64,000 nt of DNA from Roseateles sp. Its GTDB lineage: Bacteria > Pseudomonadota > Gammaproteobacteria > Burkholderiales > Burkholderiaceae_C. Shown here in pieces: positions 44,573 through 55,333 of the stretch. How positions within the stretch are numbered: the first letter of the stretch is position 1; each line of letters starts with the position of its first letter. Location: the NCBI GenBank assembly GCA_015657635.1, contig JACDQM010000009.1, forward strand, positions 1 through 64,000, written 5' to 3'. The notes beneath the pieces are model-generated. The model was not told the origin of the DNA and did no database searches. It was given only the letters and a program-made list of their open reading frames with translations. A program made the position numbers and the translations under genes.

Positions 44573-46585
44573 TCAGTTCATGCCCTGATGGCGCAGCAAG
44601 GCATCGATCTTGGGCTCGCGGCCGCGGAAGGCCTTGAAGTTCTCCATCGCCTCGCGCGCGCCGCCCATCTCCAGGATGCTCTGCAGGTAGCGCGTGCCGG
44701 TGTCGGCGTTGAAGACGCCTTCTTCCTCGAAGGCGCTCCAGGCATCGGCGGACAGCACTTCAGCCCACTTGTAGCTGTAATAACCGGCCGAGTAGCCGCC
44801 CGCGAAGATGTGCGAGAAGCTGTGCTGGAAGCGGTTGAAATCCGGCGGCGGCACCACCGAGATTTCGGTGCGCACCTCGTCCATCACGGCTTGCACGCTG
44901 GCCTCCGAGCCGGGCTCGCCGTGCAGGCGCATGTCGAACAGCGCGAACTCCAGCTGGCGCAGCGTCTGCAGGCCGGCCTGGAAGTTCTTGGCCGCAGTCA
45001 TCTTGTCGAACAGCGCGCGCGGCAGCGGCGCGCCGCTGTCGACATGGCTGGAGAGCTGCTGCAGCACGTCCCATTCCCAGCAGAAGTTCTCCATGAACTG
45101 GCTGGGCAGCTCCACCGCATCCCACTCGACACCGGAGATGCCGGACACGCCCAGCTCGTCGACCTGGGTCAGCAGGTGGTGCAGGCCGTGGCCGAATTCG
45201 TGGAACAGCGTGGTGACATCGTCATGCGTCAGCAAGGCCGGCTTGTCCGCGCTGGGCGACGAAAAGTTGCACACCAGCTGGGCCACCGGCGTCTGCTGCT
45301 GGCCGCCCGGGCGCAACCAGCGGCTGCGCACCTCGTCCATCCAGGCGCCTGGGCGCTTGCCCGGACGCGCGTAGAGATCGAGGTAGAACTGGCCGACCAG
45401 GCGGCCGTCGCGCTGCAGCTCGTAGAAGCGCACGCTGTCGTGCCAGACCTCGGCCTGGGCTTCGGTGATGGTCACCTTGAACAGGCGCTGGATGATGTCG
45501 AACAGCCCGGCCAGCACGCGCGGGACGGTCAGGTATTGGCGCACTTCCTGATCGCTGAAGGCGTAGCGCGCTTCCTTGAGCTTCTCGGACACATAGGCGA
45601 TGTCCCAGGCCTGCAGATCGCTCAGACCCAGGCTGCTGGCGGCGAATTCGCGCAGCTCGCTCAGGTCGCGTTCGGCAAAGGGGCGCGCCTTGGCGGCCAG
45701 ATCGCGCAGGAAGCCCAGCACCTGGGCCGGCGAATCGGCCATCTTGGCGGCCAGCGAGACTTCGGCAAAGCTGGGATAGCCCAGCAGCTGCGCTTCTTCC
45801 TGACGCAGCATCAGCAGTTGCTGCATCAGGGCGCTGTTGTCCAACTCGGCCGGGCCGAACTCGCTGGCGCGGGTGACATAGGCGCGGTAGAGAGTCTGGC
45901 GCAGCGCGCGATCGTCGGCGTACTGCATCACCGGGCCGTAGCAGGGGTAGTGCAGCGTCAGCTTGTGGCCTTCCTTGCCCTCGGCCTCGGCCGTGGCGCG
46001 GGCCTGGGCCACCACATCGGACGGCACGCCGGCCAGCTGCGCGGCGCTGACATAGAGCGCGAAGCCGTCGGTGGCATCCATCACGTGTTCGCTGAACTTC
46101 TGGCCCAGTTCGGCGCTCTGCTCCTGGATGGCTGCGAAGCGCTCGCGCGCCGCGCCCTGCAGCTCGGCGCCGGAGAGCACGAAGTCGCGGATCCACAGCT
46201 GCAGCGCGCGCTGGCGCGCCGGGCTCAACGCACCAGCGCCGGCATTGATGGCCTTGTACTTGGCGTAGAGCTTCTCGTCGGCGCCCAGTGCGGTGTAGAA
46301 CTCGGTGACGGCCGGCAGCATGGCGTTATAGGCCTCGCGCAGCTCCGGCGTGTTGGCCACGGCATTCAGATGGCCGATGGCGCCCCAGGCGGCGCCCAGG
46401 CGCTCGGTGGCGACGCTCAGCACCCGGGCCAGCGTGTCGTATTCGGCCGGCGTGGCTTCATCGGTGGCTTGGGCCAGCGCGGCGCGAGCCTCTTGCAGCA
46501 GTTCGCTGATGGCGGGGCCGATGTGCTCGGGCTTGATCTGGGCAAAGGCCGGCAGTGCGGCGGTGCTGAGCAGGGGGTTGGTCAT
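44573..46585 (-). CDS. prlC: Oligopeptidase A (M3 metallopeptidase)
   Basis: The 670-residue protein carries the zinc motif HEFGHGLHHLLTQVDELGVSG with the downstream Glu in VEWDAVELPSQFMENF, and the M3 C-terminal GYYSYKWAEVLSADAWSAFE. It degrades oligopeptides, including cleaved signal peptides, in the cytoplasm. Length matches E. coli PrlC. It follows folD by 22 bases on the same strand. Confidence 0.94.
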   Translation of the reverse strand: MTNPLLSTAALPAFAQIKPEHIGPAISELLQEARAALAQATDEATPAEYDTLARVLSVATERLGAAWGAIGHLNAVANTPELREAYNAMLPAVTEFYTALGADEKLYAKYKAINAGAGALSPARQRALQLWIRDFVLSGAELQGAARERFAAIQEQSAELGQKFSEHVMDATDGFALYVSAAQLAGVPSDVVAQARATAEAEGKEGHKLTLHYPCYGPVMQYADDRALRQTLYRAYVTRASEFGPAELDNSALMQQLLMLRQEEAQLLGYPSFAEVSLAAKMADSPAQVLGFLRDLAAKARPFAERDLSELREFAASSLGLSDLQAWDIAYVSEKLKEARYAFSDQEVRQYLTVPRVLAGLFDIIQRLFKVTITEAQAEVWHDSVRFYELQRDGRLVGQFYLDLYARPGKRPGAWMDEVRSRWLRPGGQQQTPVAQLVCNFSSPSADKPALLTHDDVTTLFHEFGHGLHHLLTQVDELGVSGISGVEWDAVELPSQFMENFCWEWDVLQQLSSHVDSGAPLPRALFDKMTAAKNFQAGLQTLRQLEFALFDMRLHGEPGSEASVQAVMDEVRTEISVVPPPDFNRFQHSFSHIFAGGYSAGYYSYKWAEVLSADAWSAFEEEGVFNADTGTRYLQSILEMGGAREAMENFKAFRGREPKIDALLRHQGMN

Positions 46586-46607
46586 GCGGTCTCCTCGGCT
46601 TTCGTTC

Positions 46608-47468
46608 TCAGGCGTTTGCGGCGGCCACGCGTTCGGCCGACTCCAGCGTGTTGACCAGCAGCATGGTGATGGTCATCGGGCCGACGCCGCCCGGGACCGG
46701 GGTGATCCATCCCGCCACTTCCTTGACGCCGGCGAAGTCCACATCGCCGCACAGCTTGCCTTCATCATTGCGGTTCATGCCGACGTCGATCACGATGGCG
46801 CCGGGCTTGACCATATCGGCCGTCAGCACATTGCGCCGGCCCACAGCGGCCACCACGATATCGGCCTGGCGCGTGTGGATGCCCAGATCAGGCGTGGCGC
46901 TGTGGCAGATCGTCACGGTGGCATTGGCCTGCAGCAGCAGCAGGGCCATGGGCTTGCCGACGGTGTTGCTGCGGCCGATCACGACCGCATGCTTGCCTTT
47001 CAGCGACACGCCGGTGCTTTCGATCAGCTTCATGCAGCCGTAAGGCGTGCAGGGACGGAAGCCCGGCAGTCCGGTGAGGGTTTCTCCGGCGGACAGGACC
47101 GAGTAACCATCCACGTCCTTGGCCGGCGAGATCGCCTCGATGACCTTGTGCGCGTCGATGTGAGCGGGCAGCGGCATCTGCACCAGGATGCCGTGGATGC
47201 TGGGGTCCGCGTTGAGTGCGGCGATGCGGGCCAGCAGCGCCGACTCGTCGAGATTGGCCGCGTACTTCTCGAACACCGAGCGCACGCCATGGTCTTCACA
47301 GGCCTTGATCTTGTTGCGCACGTAGACGGCGCTGGCCGGGTCTTCGCCCACCAGAATCACCGCCAGGCCGGGCATCACGCCCTGGGCCGTCAGCGCCGCG
47401 GCGCGTTGCGCGACTTCGGCGCGGATTTGCTTGGACAGCGCCACGCCGTCGATCAGTTGTGCAGTCAT
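46608..47468 (-). CDS. folD: Bifunctional methylenetetrahydrofolate dehydrogenase/cyclohydrolase
   Basis: The 286-residue protein has FolD motifs: [32 protein letters not shown], the NADP site [17 protein letters not shown] and the C-terminal [16 protein letters not shown]. It interconverts methylene-, methenyl- and formyl-tetrahydrofolate for one-carbon metabolism. It is probably the first gene of a folD-prlC(-kinase) transcript. Confidence 0.96.
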   Translation of the reverse strand: MTAQLIDGVALSKQIRAEVAQRAAALTAQGVMPGLAVILVGEDPASAVYVRNKIKACEDHGVRSVFEKYAANLDESALLARIAALNADPSIHGILVQMPLPAHIDAHKVIEAISPAKDVDGYSVLSAGETLTGLPGFRPCTPYGCMKLIESTGVSLKGKHAVVIGRSNTVGKPMALLLLQANATVTICHSATPDLGIHTRQADIVVAAVGRRNVLTADMVKPGAIVIDVGMNRNDEGKLCGDVDFAGVKEVAGWITPVPGGVGPMTITMLLVNTLESAERVAAANA

Positions 47469-47544
47469 GGATGGGTACTCCTGAAAACGGGCCGTGGGTC
47501 GTTCCGGCGAGGCCCTGGTCGCTTGGGCGACGTGATGCCGGAGC

Positions 47545-47578
47545 CAAATGCAAGAGGCCGCTGACGTTCAGCGGCCTC
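47545..47578 (-). terminator. Hairpin after the FixJ-like gene
   Basis: On the minus strand GAGGCCGCTG and CAGCGGCCTC form a perfect 10-bp stem with a 5-base loop, followed by TTGCATTT. It lies between the response regulator stop and folD. The T-tract is imperfect. Confidence 0.65.
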
Positions 47579-47599
47579 GGGGGAAGTTCTTGTCAGGGC

Positions 47600-48223
47600 T
47601 CAGACCTTGGCGGGGGCGCCGAGCGCAATCTTCAGCAGATCGGCCACGGTATTGGCGTTGAGCTTTTCCATGATGTTGGCGCGGTGCGCCTCCACCGTCT
47701 TGATGCTGATGCCCAGGTCGTCAGCGATCTGCTTGTTCAGGCGGCCGGCGACGATGCGCTCCAGCACCTGGGCTTCACGCGTGGTCAGGCGCGACAGCAG
47801 GGCGTCGCGGCTGGCCGCTTCCTGGTGGGTGGAGAAGGCGTTGCGTGCCTGATCCAGCATGCGCTCGACCAGGGCCAGCAGTTCGTCTTCCTTGAAGGGC
47901 TTTTCGATGAAATCCATCGCGCCCTTCTTCATGGTCTGCACCGCCATCGGCACATCGCCATGGCCGGTGATGAAGACCACGGGCAGCGGGCTGCGGCGCT
48001 CGATCAGGCGGTCTTGCAACTCCAGGCCGCTCATGCCTTCCATGCGGATGTCGGCGATCAGGCAGGCGACTTCGCGGGGGTCGTAGCGGGACAGGAAGCT
48101 CTCTGCCGAATCAAAGCACTTGACGCGGTAGTCCTTGCCTTCGAGCAGCCACTGCAGCGAATCACGCACGGCTTCATCATCGTCGACGACGTAAACATTG
48201 CCCTTCTTCGGAATCAGACTCAT
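47600..48223 (-). CDS. FixJ-family response regulator
   Basis: The 207-residue protein has a receiver domain (VYVVDDDEAVRDSL, phosphoacceptor ADIRMEGMSGLE, FITGHGD, EKPF) and a LuxR-type helix-turn-helix (LTTREAQVLERIVAGRLNKQIADDL). This is the FixJ/NodW/StyR arrangement. It overlaps the kinase by 4 bases. Its genes sit back-to-back with the pyruvate dehydrogenase operon, so that operon is a natural candidate target (inference). Confidence 0.93.
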   Translation of the reverse strand: MSLIPKKGNVYVVDDDEAVRDSLQWLLEGKDYRVKCFDSAESFLSRYDPREVACLIADIRMEGMSGLELQDRLIERRSPLPVVFITGHGDVPMAVQTMKKGAMDFIEKPFKEDELLALVERMLDQARNAFSTHQEAASRDALLSRLTTREAQVLERIVAGRLNKQIADDLGISIKTVEAHRANIMEKLNANTVADLLKIALGAPAKV

Positions 48224-50775
48224 GGTGTCGCAGCTGTGTTCATCGAGTTACCCGAGGATGACTCGGGGCGGGGAATGTCCACCGGGATTGTGAAGGCGAA
48301 TCGGCAGCCCACGATGGCTGTGCCATTGTATAGATTCTCGGCGCGGATCCGGCCCTGGTGGGACTCGACGATGGACCGGCATAACCCTAGGCCGATTCCC
48401 ATGCCATCGGCCTTGGTGGAGAAGAAGGCCTCATAGATGCGCGCGATCACGTCCTCCGGCAGGCCGGGGCCCATATCCGTCACCGAGAACTCGACATGCC
48501 CGCCCAGCTCGGGCGTGTGCTTGGGCACGACGCGCAGCTCGATATGGCGGCGCGACACCGGCAGGCCGGCGTTGTCGATGGCCTCGGCCGCGTTCTTCAA
48601 CAGGTTCAGCACCACCTGCTCGATCAGGATGGGGTCGACCACCAGCATTGGCAGGCGTTGCGCCACATAGGTGTGGATCGCGATGCTGCGGCGGCGCAAC
48701 TCGATGCCAGCCAGTTCCACCGCGTCCTCGACGATCTCATGCGCGCTGGAGGGCTGGCGCTGCGGCTCGCTGCGCTTCACGAAGTTGCGGATGCGATGGA
48801 TGATCTGGCCGGCGCGCTGCGCCTGCTTGGCGGTTTTTTCCAGCGCGGCCAGCAGGTCGTCTTTCTGGATCGCGTCATTGCGCACGCGCGAGACCATGCC
48901 GTTGCAATAGTTGGTGATGGCAGTGAGCGGCTGGTTCAGCTCATGCGCCACGCTGGATGCCATCTCGCCCATGGTCATCAGGCGGCTGGTGACCTGGGCT
49001 TTCTCGGCCTGCTGGGCGGCCAGGGCCTCGGCATGGCGGCGCGAGGTGATGTCGGTGGCGATCAGCATCTGGGCCAGGCGGCCATCGGTCCACTGCAGAT
49101 AGCGGGCGCGCACGTCGAACCACATCTCCAGCGTGTCGATATAGACCTCCTTGGGGTCCGAGCCCAGCTCGGTGAGCTGCTGGGCGGCCAGGCCGGAATA
49201 GTCGTCCACATCTTCATCGAGCTCGGTTTCGCGCTTGGCCAGGCCCAGCTGGCTGCCGGCCAGCAGCGCGTGGCCCTTGGGGTCGGCGCCGAACCACAGG
49301 CGGTAGCTGCGGTTGGCAAACAGCAACTCGCCCTGCTGCACCGACAGCACCGACACGGCCGCGTCCAGGCCTTCCAGCACGGTGGTGAAGCGCTCGTGCG
49401 AGGCGCTCAGCTGGTCGCGTACTCGCTTGGCCTCGGTGATGTTGGTCATCGAGGTCATCCAGCCGTTCTGCTTGCCCTTGGGGTCGATCAGCGGCGAGAC
49501 GTACATGCGGGCGTCGAAGATCGTGCCGTCCTTGCGCATCACCTTGACCTCGGCGCCGCCGGCCGGGCTGCGGCCCTGCACCTCCTGCTGCAGCAGACGC
49601 GAGTTCTCCTCATAGCGGTCGGGCGGCCAGTAGGGGAAGGGCGGCTTGCGGCCGATCAGCTCGGCCTCCGAGAAGCCGGTCATCGCGCAGAAGGCCGGGT
49701 TGACGTAGGAGATGCGCGAATCCATGTCCATCGCGCGCATGCCGGTCAGCATGGAGTTCTCCATGGCGCGTCGGAAGTTGGTCTCGTTGGACAGCGCGGT
49801 CTGGATCTGCAGGCGCCGGCGCATGTGCTTCCAGGTGCCCAGCAGCATCCATACCGTCAGCACCGACAAGGCCACCACCATCCAGAACAAGGTGTTGCTG
49901 ATCAGGCCGATCGAGGTGCGGTAGCCCTGGCCGCGCAGCACCAGGCCGTTGAGGGCTGGCGCCAGCGGCACCTCATGCAGGATGGACGCGCGCTGCATGC
50001 GCTGGCCGGGCATCGGCGTGACGGTACTGGCCACCCACTGCTCGCCCGAGTCCAGCACCGCGACCGGATGGCGCACCGCCACCTCAGTGGGCACGTAATA
50101 GCGCAGCAGCGCCTCGACCGAGTACTCGGCGATCAGCACGCCGGAAAAGGCGCCGCGGTCCAGCAGCGGCACCTGGACCTGGAACACGGTCAGGTTGTTG
50201 GCATCGCCGAATGCGGTCGAGTAGACCGGCTGGCGGCGCTCGCGGGCGGTCTGGAAGGCCAGTTCCGCCGGGCTGGACTGGTCGGCCACCGGCATCGACG
50301 GGTCACGGCCGTCAAAGCTCATCAAGGTGTCAGCCTGGTAGCCGGCGGCGCTGACGCTGGCGCGGCGCTCGCGCCGGCTGGACAGCCAGGTCACATGGGT
50401 GATCTCGGGGCGCTCGCGCGCAAAGCCCGAGGCCTGGGCGGCGAACTGCTGGGCGTCGAGCGTGCGGGTCGCGATCTCACGGGCGATGCGCACCAGCTGC
50501 TCCTGGTTCTCGATCAGGCGCAGCCGGATCTGCTGCTGGGCAATCTCGGTGTCGCGCTTGACGGCTTCGCTCTCGCGCTCGATTTCCTCATTGCGCAGGT
50601 ACCAGAAGGCCGAAATGATGGCGGCCAGGAACAGCATCACCGAGATCAGCGGCCCCAGCGTCGCGAAGCGGTCCTGGCGTGCCGGCGATTGGCGGCGCCA
50701 CCATCCCGCGACCACGCGCTGGGCTGGCAGCAGGAGGCGGCGTGCGGCGCTATTGAGTGCAGTAGGGGCAGGCAT
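48220..50775 (-). CDS. PAS-domain sensor histidine kinase (FixL/DctB-like)
   Basis: The 851-residue protein has a membrane segment at about residues 42-60, a periplasmic sensory region (to about 310) and a second membrane segment (SNTLFWMVVALSVLTVWML). Two PAS domains follow (ENSMLTGMRAMDMDSRISYV; VLEGLDAAVSVLSVQQGEL) and then a kinase core with MASSVAHELNQPLTAITN, NLLKNAAEAI, VTDMGPGLPEDV and GIGLGLCRSIVESH. It has no FixL heme-PAS signature that I can see. It pairs with the overlapping FixJ-like regulator and is divergent from aceE by 156 bases. Confidence 0.93.
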   Translation of the reverse strand: MPAPTALNSAARRLLLPAQRVVAGWWRRQSPARQDRFATLGPLISVMLFLAAIISAFWYLRNEEIERESEAVKRDTEIAQQQIRLRLIENQEQLVRIAREIATRTLDAQQFAAQASGFARERPEITHVTWLSSRRERRASVSAAGYQADTLMSFDGRDPSMPVADQSSPAELAFQTARERRQPVYSTAFGDANNLTVFQVQVPLLDRGAFSGVLIAEYSVEALLRYYVPTEVAVRHPVAVLDSGEQWVASTVTPMPGQRMQRASILHEVPLAPALNGLVLRGQGYRTSIGLISNTLFWMVVALSVLTVWMLLGTWKHMRRRLQIQTALSNETNFRRAMENSMLTGMRAMDMDSRISYVNPAFCAMTGFSEAELIGRKPPFPYWPPDRYEENSRLLQQEVQGRSPAGGAEVKVMRKDGTIFDARMYVSPLIDPKGKQNGWMTSMTNITEAKRVRDQLSASHERFTTVLEGLDAAVSVLSVQQGELLFANRSYRLWFGADPKGHALLAGSQLGLAKRETELDEDVDDYSGLAAQQLTELGSDPKEVYIDTLEMWFDVRARYLQWTDGRLAQMLIATDITSRRHAEALAAQQAEKAQVTSRLMTMGEMASSVAHELNQPLTAITNYCNGMVSRVRNDAIQKDDLLAALEKTAKQAQRAGQIIHRIRNFVKRSEPQRQPSSAHEIVEDAVELAGIELRRRSIAIHTYVAQRLPMLVVDPILIEQVVLNLLKNAAEAIDNAGLPVSRRHIELRVVPKHTPELGGHVEFSVTDMGPGLPEDVIARIYEAFFSTKADGMGIGLGLCRSIVESHQGRIRAENLYNGTAIVGCRFAFTIPVDIPRPESSSGNSMNTAATP

Positions 50776-50931
50776 GGGCTGATTATCTGGTGAGAGATGC
50801 CGGGCTTGGCGAAGGCCACCCGGCTGTAAATATCACTATGCGGGATGCATTCGCGCTATTTGGAATTGCAGAATTCTTGTGCGACACTTCGCAAAAATCA
50901 CCCTGGCAACGGCCCATTTAGGAGACAAGAC

Positions 50932-53638
50932 ATGTCCGCCCAGCCCCAGTCCATTCTTGGCGCAGCCGCCAACGACACTGACGCCCTCGAAACCAAGGAA
51001 TGGCTGGACGCCTTGTCCGCCGTGATCGGCGAGGAGGGGGGCGAGCGCGCCCACTTCCTGCTTGAAAGCCTGATCGACCATGCCCGCCAGGCCGGCATCG
51101 ATGTGCCGTTCTCGGCCAACACGGCTTACGTCAACACCATCCCGGCCGACCAGGAAGCGCATTGCCCCGGCAATATCGCCATCGAGAAGCGCCTGCGCGC
51201 CTATATGCGCTGGAACGCGATGGCGATGGTGGTGCGTGCCAACCGGCTGAACCCGGCCGATGGCGGCGATCTGGGCGGGCACATTGGCTCGTTTGCCTCA
51301 CTGGCCTCGATGCTGGGCGCCGGCTTCAACCACTTCTGGCATGCGAGAGTGAGAGCCATGGCGGCGACCTGCTCTACATCCAGGGCCACAGCTCGCCCGG
51401 TATCTATGCCCGCGCCTTCCTCGAAGGCCGCCTGAGCGAGGCCCAACTCGACAGCTTCCGCCAGGAAGTGGACGGCAAGGGTCTGTCCAGCTACCCCCAC
51501 CCCAAGCTGATGCCGGACTTCTGGCAGTTCCCCACTGTCTCGATGGGCCTTGGCCCCTTGATGGCGATCTACCAGGCCCGCTTCCTGAAGTATCTGCACG
51601 CCCGCGGCATCGCTAACACCGAGAACCGCAAGGTCTGGGCCTTCATGGGCGACGGCGAGATGGACGAGCCGGAAAGCCTGGGCGCCATCGGCCTGGCCGC
51701 GCGCGAGGGTCTGGACAACCTGGTCTTCGTCATCAACTGCAATCTGCAACGCCTGGACGGCCCGGTGCGCGGCAACGGCAAGATCATCCAGGAGCTGGAA
51801 GGCGAGTTTCGCGGCAGCGGCTGGAACGTCATCAAGCTGATCTGGGGCAAGGGCTGGGACGAGCTGCTGGCGCGCGACAAGAGCGGCAAGCTGAAGCAGC
51901 TGATGATGGAAACCGTGGACGGCGACTACCAGGCCATGAAGGCCAATGACGGCGCCTATGTCCGCAAGCATTTCTTCGGCAAGTACCCCGAGACCGCCAA
52001 GCTCGTGGAGCACATGAGCGATGAGGAAATCTTCGAGCTGCGCCGCGGTGGTCATCAGCCCGAGAAGGTCTTCGCCGCCTTCCACGCGGCCCACAACAAC
52101 AGCACCGGTCAACCGACGCTGCTGCTGGTCAAGACCGTCAAGGGCTACGGCATGGGCAAGGCCGGTGAGGGCAAGAACACGGTCCACCAGACCAAGAAGC
52201 TGACGGACGAGGACATCAAGTACATCCGCGACCGTTTCGGTATCCCCATTCCCGACAGCGAACTGCCCAAGCTGCCCTACTACAAGCCGGCCGACGACAC
52301 GCCCGAGATGCGCTATCTGCACGAGCGCCGCCAGGCTCTGGGCGGCTATCTGCCCAAGCGCCGCGTCAAGGCTGACGAGAGCTTTGTCGTGCCGCCGCTG
52401 GAGACCTTCAAGGCCATCCTTGAGCCGACCGCCGAGGGCCGCGAGATCAGCACCACGCAGGCCTATGTGCGCTTCCTGACCCAGCTGCTGCGCGACAAGG
52501 ATCTCGGCCCGCGTGTGGTGCCCATCCTCGTCGACGAGCGCGTACCTTCGGCATGGAAGGCCTGTTCCGCCAGATCGGCATCTACAACCCCAAGGGCCAG
52601 CTCTACACCCCGGTCGACAAGGACCAGGTGATGTACTACCGCGAGGACAAGGCCGGCCAGATCCTGCAGGAAGGCATCAACGAGGCTGGCGGCATGGCCT
52701 CGTGGATCGCCGCGGCGACGTCGTATTCGACGAACAACCGCGTGATGATTCCGTTCTACGTCTACTACTCGATGTTCGGCTTCCAGCGCATCGGCGATCT
52801 GGCCTGGGCGGCTGGCGATATGCAGGCGCGCGGCTTCCTGCTGGGCGGCACCTCGGGCCGCACCACGCTGAACGGCGAAGGCCTGCAGCATGAGGACGGC
52901 CACAGCCACATCCTGGCCGGCACCATCCCGAACTGCATCTCCTATGACCCCAGCTTCGCGCATGAAGTCGCGGTGATCATGCAGCACGGCTTGAAGCGCA
53001 TGGTGGAAGACCAGGAGAACGTGTTCTTCTACATCACCTTGCTCAACGAGAACTACGCGATGCCGGGCCTGAAGCCGGGCACCGAGGCGCAGATCATCAA
53101 GGGCATGTACCTGCTGGAAGAGGCTTCGCCCGGCCCCATGTGCGTCAACCTGCTGGGCTCGGGCACCATCCTGCGCGAGAGTCAGGCGGCCAAGCAGCTG
53201 CTGGAGAGCGAGTGGGGCGTGGGCGCCAACGTCTGGTCTTGCCCCAGCTTCAACGAACTGGCGCGCGACGGCCAGAACGCCGAGCGCTGGAACCTGCTCC
53301 ATCCCACCGAGCTGGCCTGCGTGCCTTTCGTGACGCAGCAGCTGTCCAAGAGCAGCGGCCCGGTGATCGCGTCGACCGACTACATGAAGAACTACGCCGA
53401 GCAGATCCGCGCCTTCATCCCGGCCGGCCGCTCCTACAAGGTGCTGGGCACCGACGGCTTCGGCCGCTCGGACTTCCGCTCCAAGCTGCGCGAGCACTTC
53501 GAGATCAACCGCCACTACATCGTCGTCGCCGCGCTGAAGTCGCTGGCCGATGAAGGCAAGCTGCCGGCCACGGCCGTGGCCGAGGCGATTGCCAAGTACG
53601 GCATCAACGCCAACAAGATCAACCCGCTGTACGCCTGA
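50932..53638 (+). CDS. aceE: Pyruvate dehydrogenase E1 component AceE (two frameshifts as assembled)
   Basis: Translation begins at [20 protein letters not shown] after AGGAGACAAG. The frame breaks near 51344 (FNHFWHA; one C missing from CATGCCGAG). It then continues with [20 protein letters not shown] and breaks again near 52538 (ILVDE; one G missing), resuming at [20 protein letters not shown] to the stop. With both bases restored the protein is about 902 residues, the normal homodimeric E1 length. The TPP site is [14 protein letters not shown] with [17 protein letters not shown]. It decarboxylates pyruvate and loads acetyl onto AceF. Both shifts remove one base of a G/C pair, suggesting sequence error. 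Confidence 0.93.
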
Positions 53639-53661
53639 GCGGCGCCAATCGGAGACAAGAC

Positions 53662-55320
53662 ATGGCATTGGTAGAAGTCAAGGTTCCGGACATCGGCGAC
53701 GTCACGGATGTGGCGGTCATCGAGTTGATGGTCAAGGTGGGCGACACGGTCAAGCTCGAACAGAGCCTGGTGACGGTGGAGAGCGACAAGGCCTCGATGG
53801 AGATTCCCAGCAGCGCCGCCGGCGTGGTGAAGGAAATCAAGGTCGCGTTGGGCGACAAGGTCAGCCAGGGCAGCCTGCTGCTGGTGCTGGAGGCGGCGGG
53901 CACTGCCACCGTTGCAGCGCCGGCTGCAGCACCGGCGCCTGTTGCTGCGCCTGCGCCTGCCGCAGCTGCCGCTCCGGTGGCCCCGGCACAGATCGGCACG
54001 AGCGCTGTCGAGATCATCGTTCCCGACATCGGCGACTTCGATGAAGTCGCGGTGATCGAGCTGCTGGCCAAGGTGGGCGATGCCATCAAGCTGGAGCAGA
54101 GCCTGATCACCGTCGAGAGCGACAAGGCCTCGATGGAAATCCCGTCCTCGCATGCCGGCGTGCTGAAAGAGCTGAAGGTCAAGCTGGGCGACAAAGTGGC
54201 CAAGGGCAGCGTGATCGCTGTCATCGAAGCCGCGGGTGTGGCGCCGGCTGCGGCGCCCGTGGTCGCGGCGGCAGCTGCTGCCCCCGCTGCTGCGGCGAGC
54301 GCCGCGGTGGTGCCTGCCGCCCCGGCCAGCACTGCCGCTGCGATGCCAGCGCATGAGCCGACTGCGCCCAAGGGCCGACTGCCGCATGCCAGCCCGAGCA
54401 TCCGCAAGTTCGCCCGCCTGCTGGGCGTGCCGCTGGTTGAGGTCAAGGGCTCCGGTCCCAAAGGCCGCATCACTGAGGCCGACGTGCAGGCCTTCGTCAA
54501 GGCGGTGATGGCCGGTGGCCAGCAGACGGCCGCGCAGAAGGCCGCCGCGCCGGCTGCCGCTGCAGTGCCGGCCTCAGGCGGCGCCTTCCCCGGCCTGCTG
54601 CCCTGGCCAAAAGTGGACTTCGAGAAGTTCGGCGCTGTCGAGCGCAAGGAGCTCTCGCGCATCAAGAAGATCAGCGGCGCCAATCTGCACCGCAACTGGG
54701 TGGTCATTCCTCACGTCACCAATCACGACGATGCGGACATCACCGAGCTGGAAGCCTTCCGCGTGCAGCTGAACAAGGAGAACGAGAAGAGCGGCGTCAA
54801 GGTGACGATGCTGGCCTTCATGATCAAGGCGGCGGTGGCGGCCTTGAAGAAGTTCCCCGAGTTCAATGCCAGCCTGGATGGCGACACCCTGGTGCTGAAG
54901 AACTACTTCCATATCGGCTTCGCGGCGGACACGCCGAGCGGCCTGGTGGTGCCGGTGATCAAGGATGCCGACAAAAAGGGCATCCTGCAGATCAGCCAGG
55001 AGATGAGCGAGCTGGCCAAGAAGGCCCGCGACGGCAAGCTGAGCCCGGCCAATATGAGCGGCGGCTGCTTCTCGATCTCTTCGCTGGGCGGCATCGGCGG
55101 CAAGTACTTCACCCCCATCATCAATGCGCCCGAGGTGGCCATCATGGGCGTGTGCAAGAGCAGCACCGAGCCGGTTTGGGATGGCAAGGCCTTCGCGCCG
55201 CGCCTGATCCTGCCGCTGTCTTTGAGCTGGGACCACCGCGTGATTGACGGCGCTTCAGCAGCCCGCTTCAACGTGTATTTCGCATCTCTCTTGGCCGACT
55301 TCCGTCGGATTGCCCTGTAA
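53662..55320 (+). CDS. aceF: Dihydrolipoamide acetyltransferase E2, two lipoyl domains
   Basis: The 552-residue protein has two lipoyl domains (residues 2-77 and about 114-192), each with the lipoylated Lys in [11 protein letters not shown]. Ala/Pro-rich linkers separate these from an E3/E1-binding domain ([28 protein letters not shown]) and a catalytic core ending with [16 protein letters not shown], which has the active-site His and Asp. It transfers acetyl to CoA in the pyruvate dehydrogenase complex. It starts 23 bases after aceE, with a GGAGAC ribosome site. Confidence 0.96.
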   Translation: MALVEVKVPDIGDVTDVAVIELMVKVGDTVKLEQSLVTVESDKASMEIPSSAAGVVKEIKVALGDKVSQGSLLLVLEAAGTATVAAPAAAPAPVAAPAPAAAAAPVAPAQIGTSAVEIIVPDIGDFDEVAVIELLAKVGDAIKLEQSLITVESDKASMEIPSSHAGVLKELKVKLGDKVAKGSVIAVIEAAGVAPAAAPVVAAAAAAPAAAASAAVVPAAPASTAAAMPAHEPTAPKGRLPHASPSIRKFARLLGVPLVEVKGSGPKGRITEADVQAFVKAVMAGGQQTAAQKAAAPAAAAVPASGGAFPGLLPWPKVDFEKFGAVERKELSRIKKISGANLHRNWVVIPHVTNHDDADITELEAFRVQLNKENEKSGVKVTMLAFMIKAAVAALKKFPEFNASLDGDTLVLKNYFHIGFAADTPSGLVVPVIKDADKKGILQISQEMSELAKKARDGKLSPANMSGGCFSISSLGGIGGKYFTPIINAPEVAIMGVCKSSTEPVWDGKAFAPRLILPLSLSWDHRVIDGASAARFNVYFASLLADFRRIAL

Positions 55321-55333
55321 GGAGTGCCCAGAC

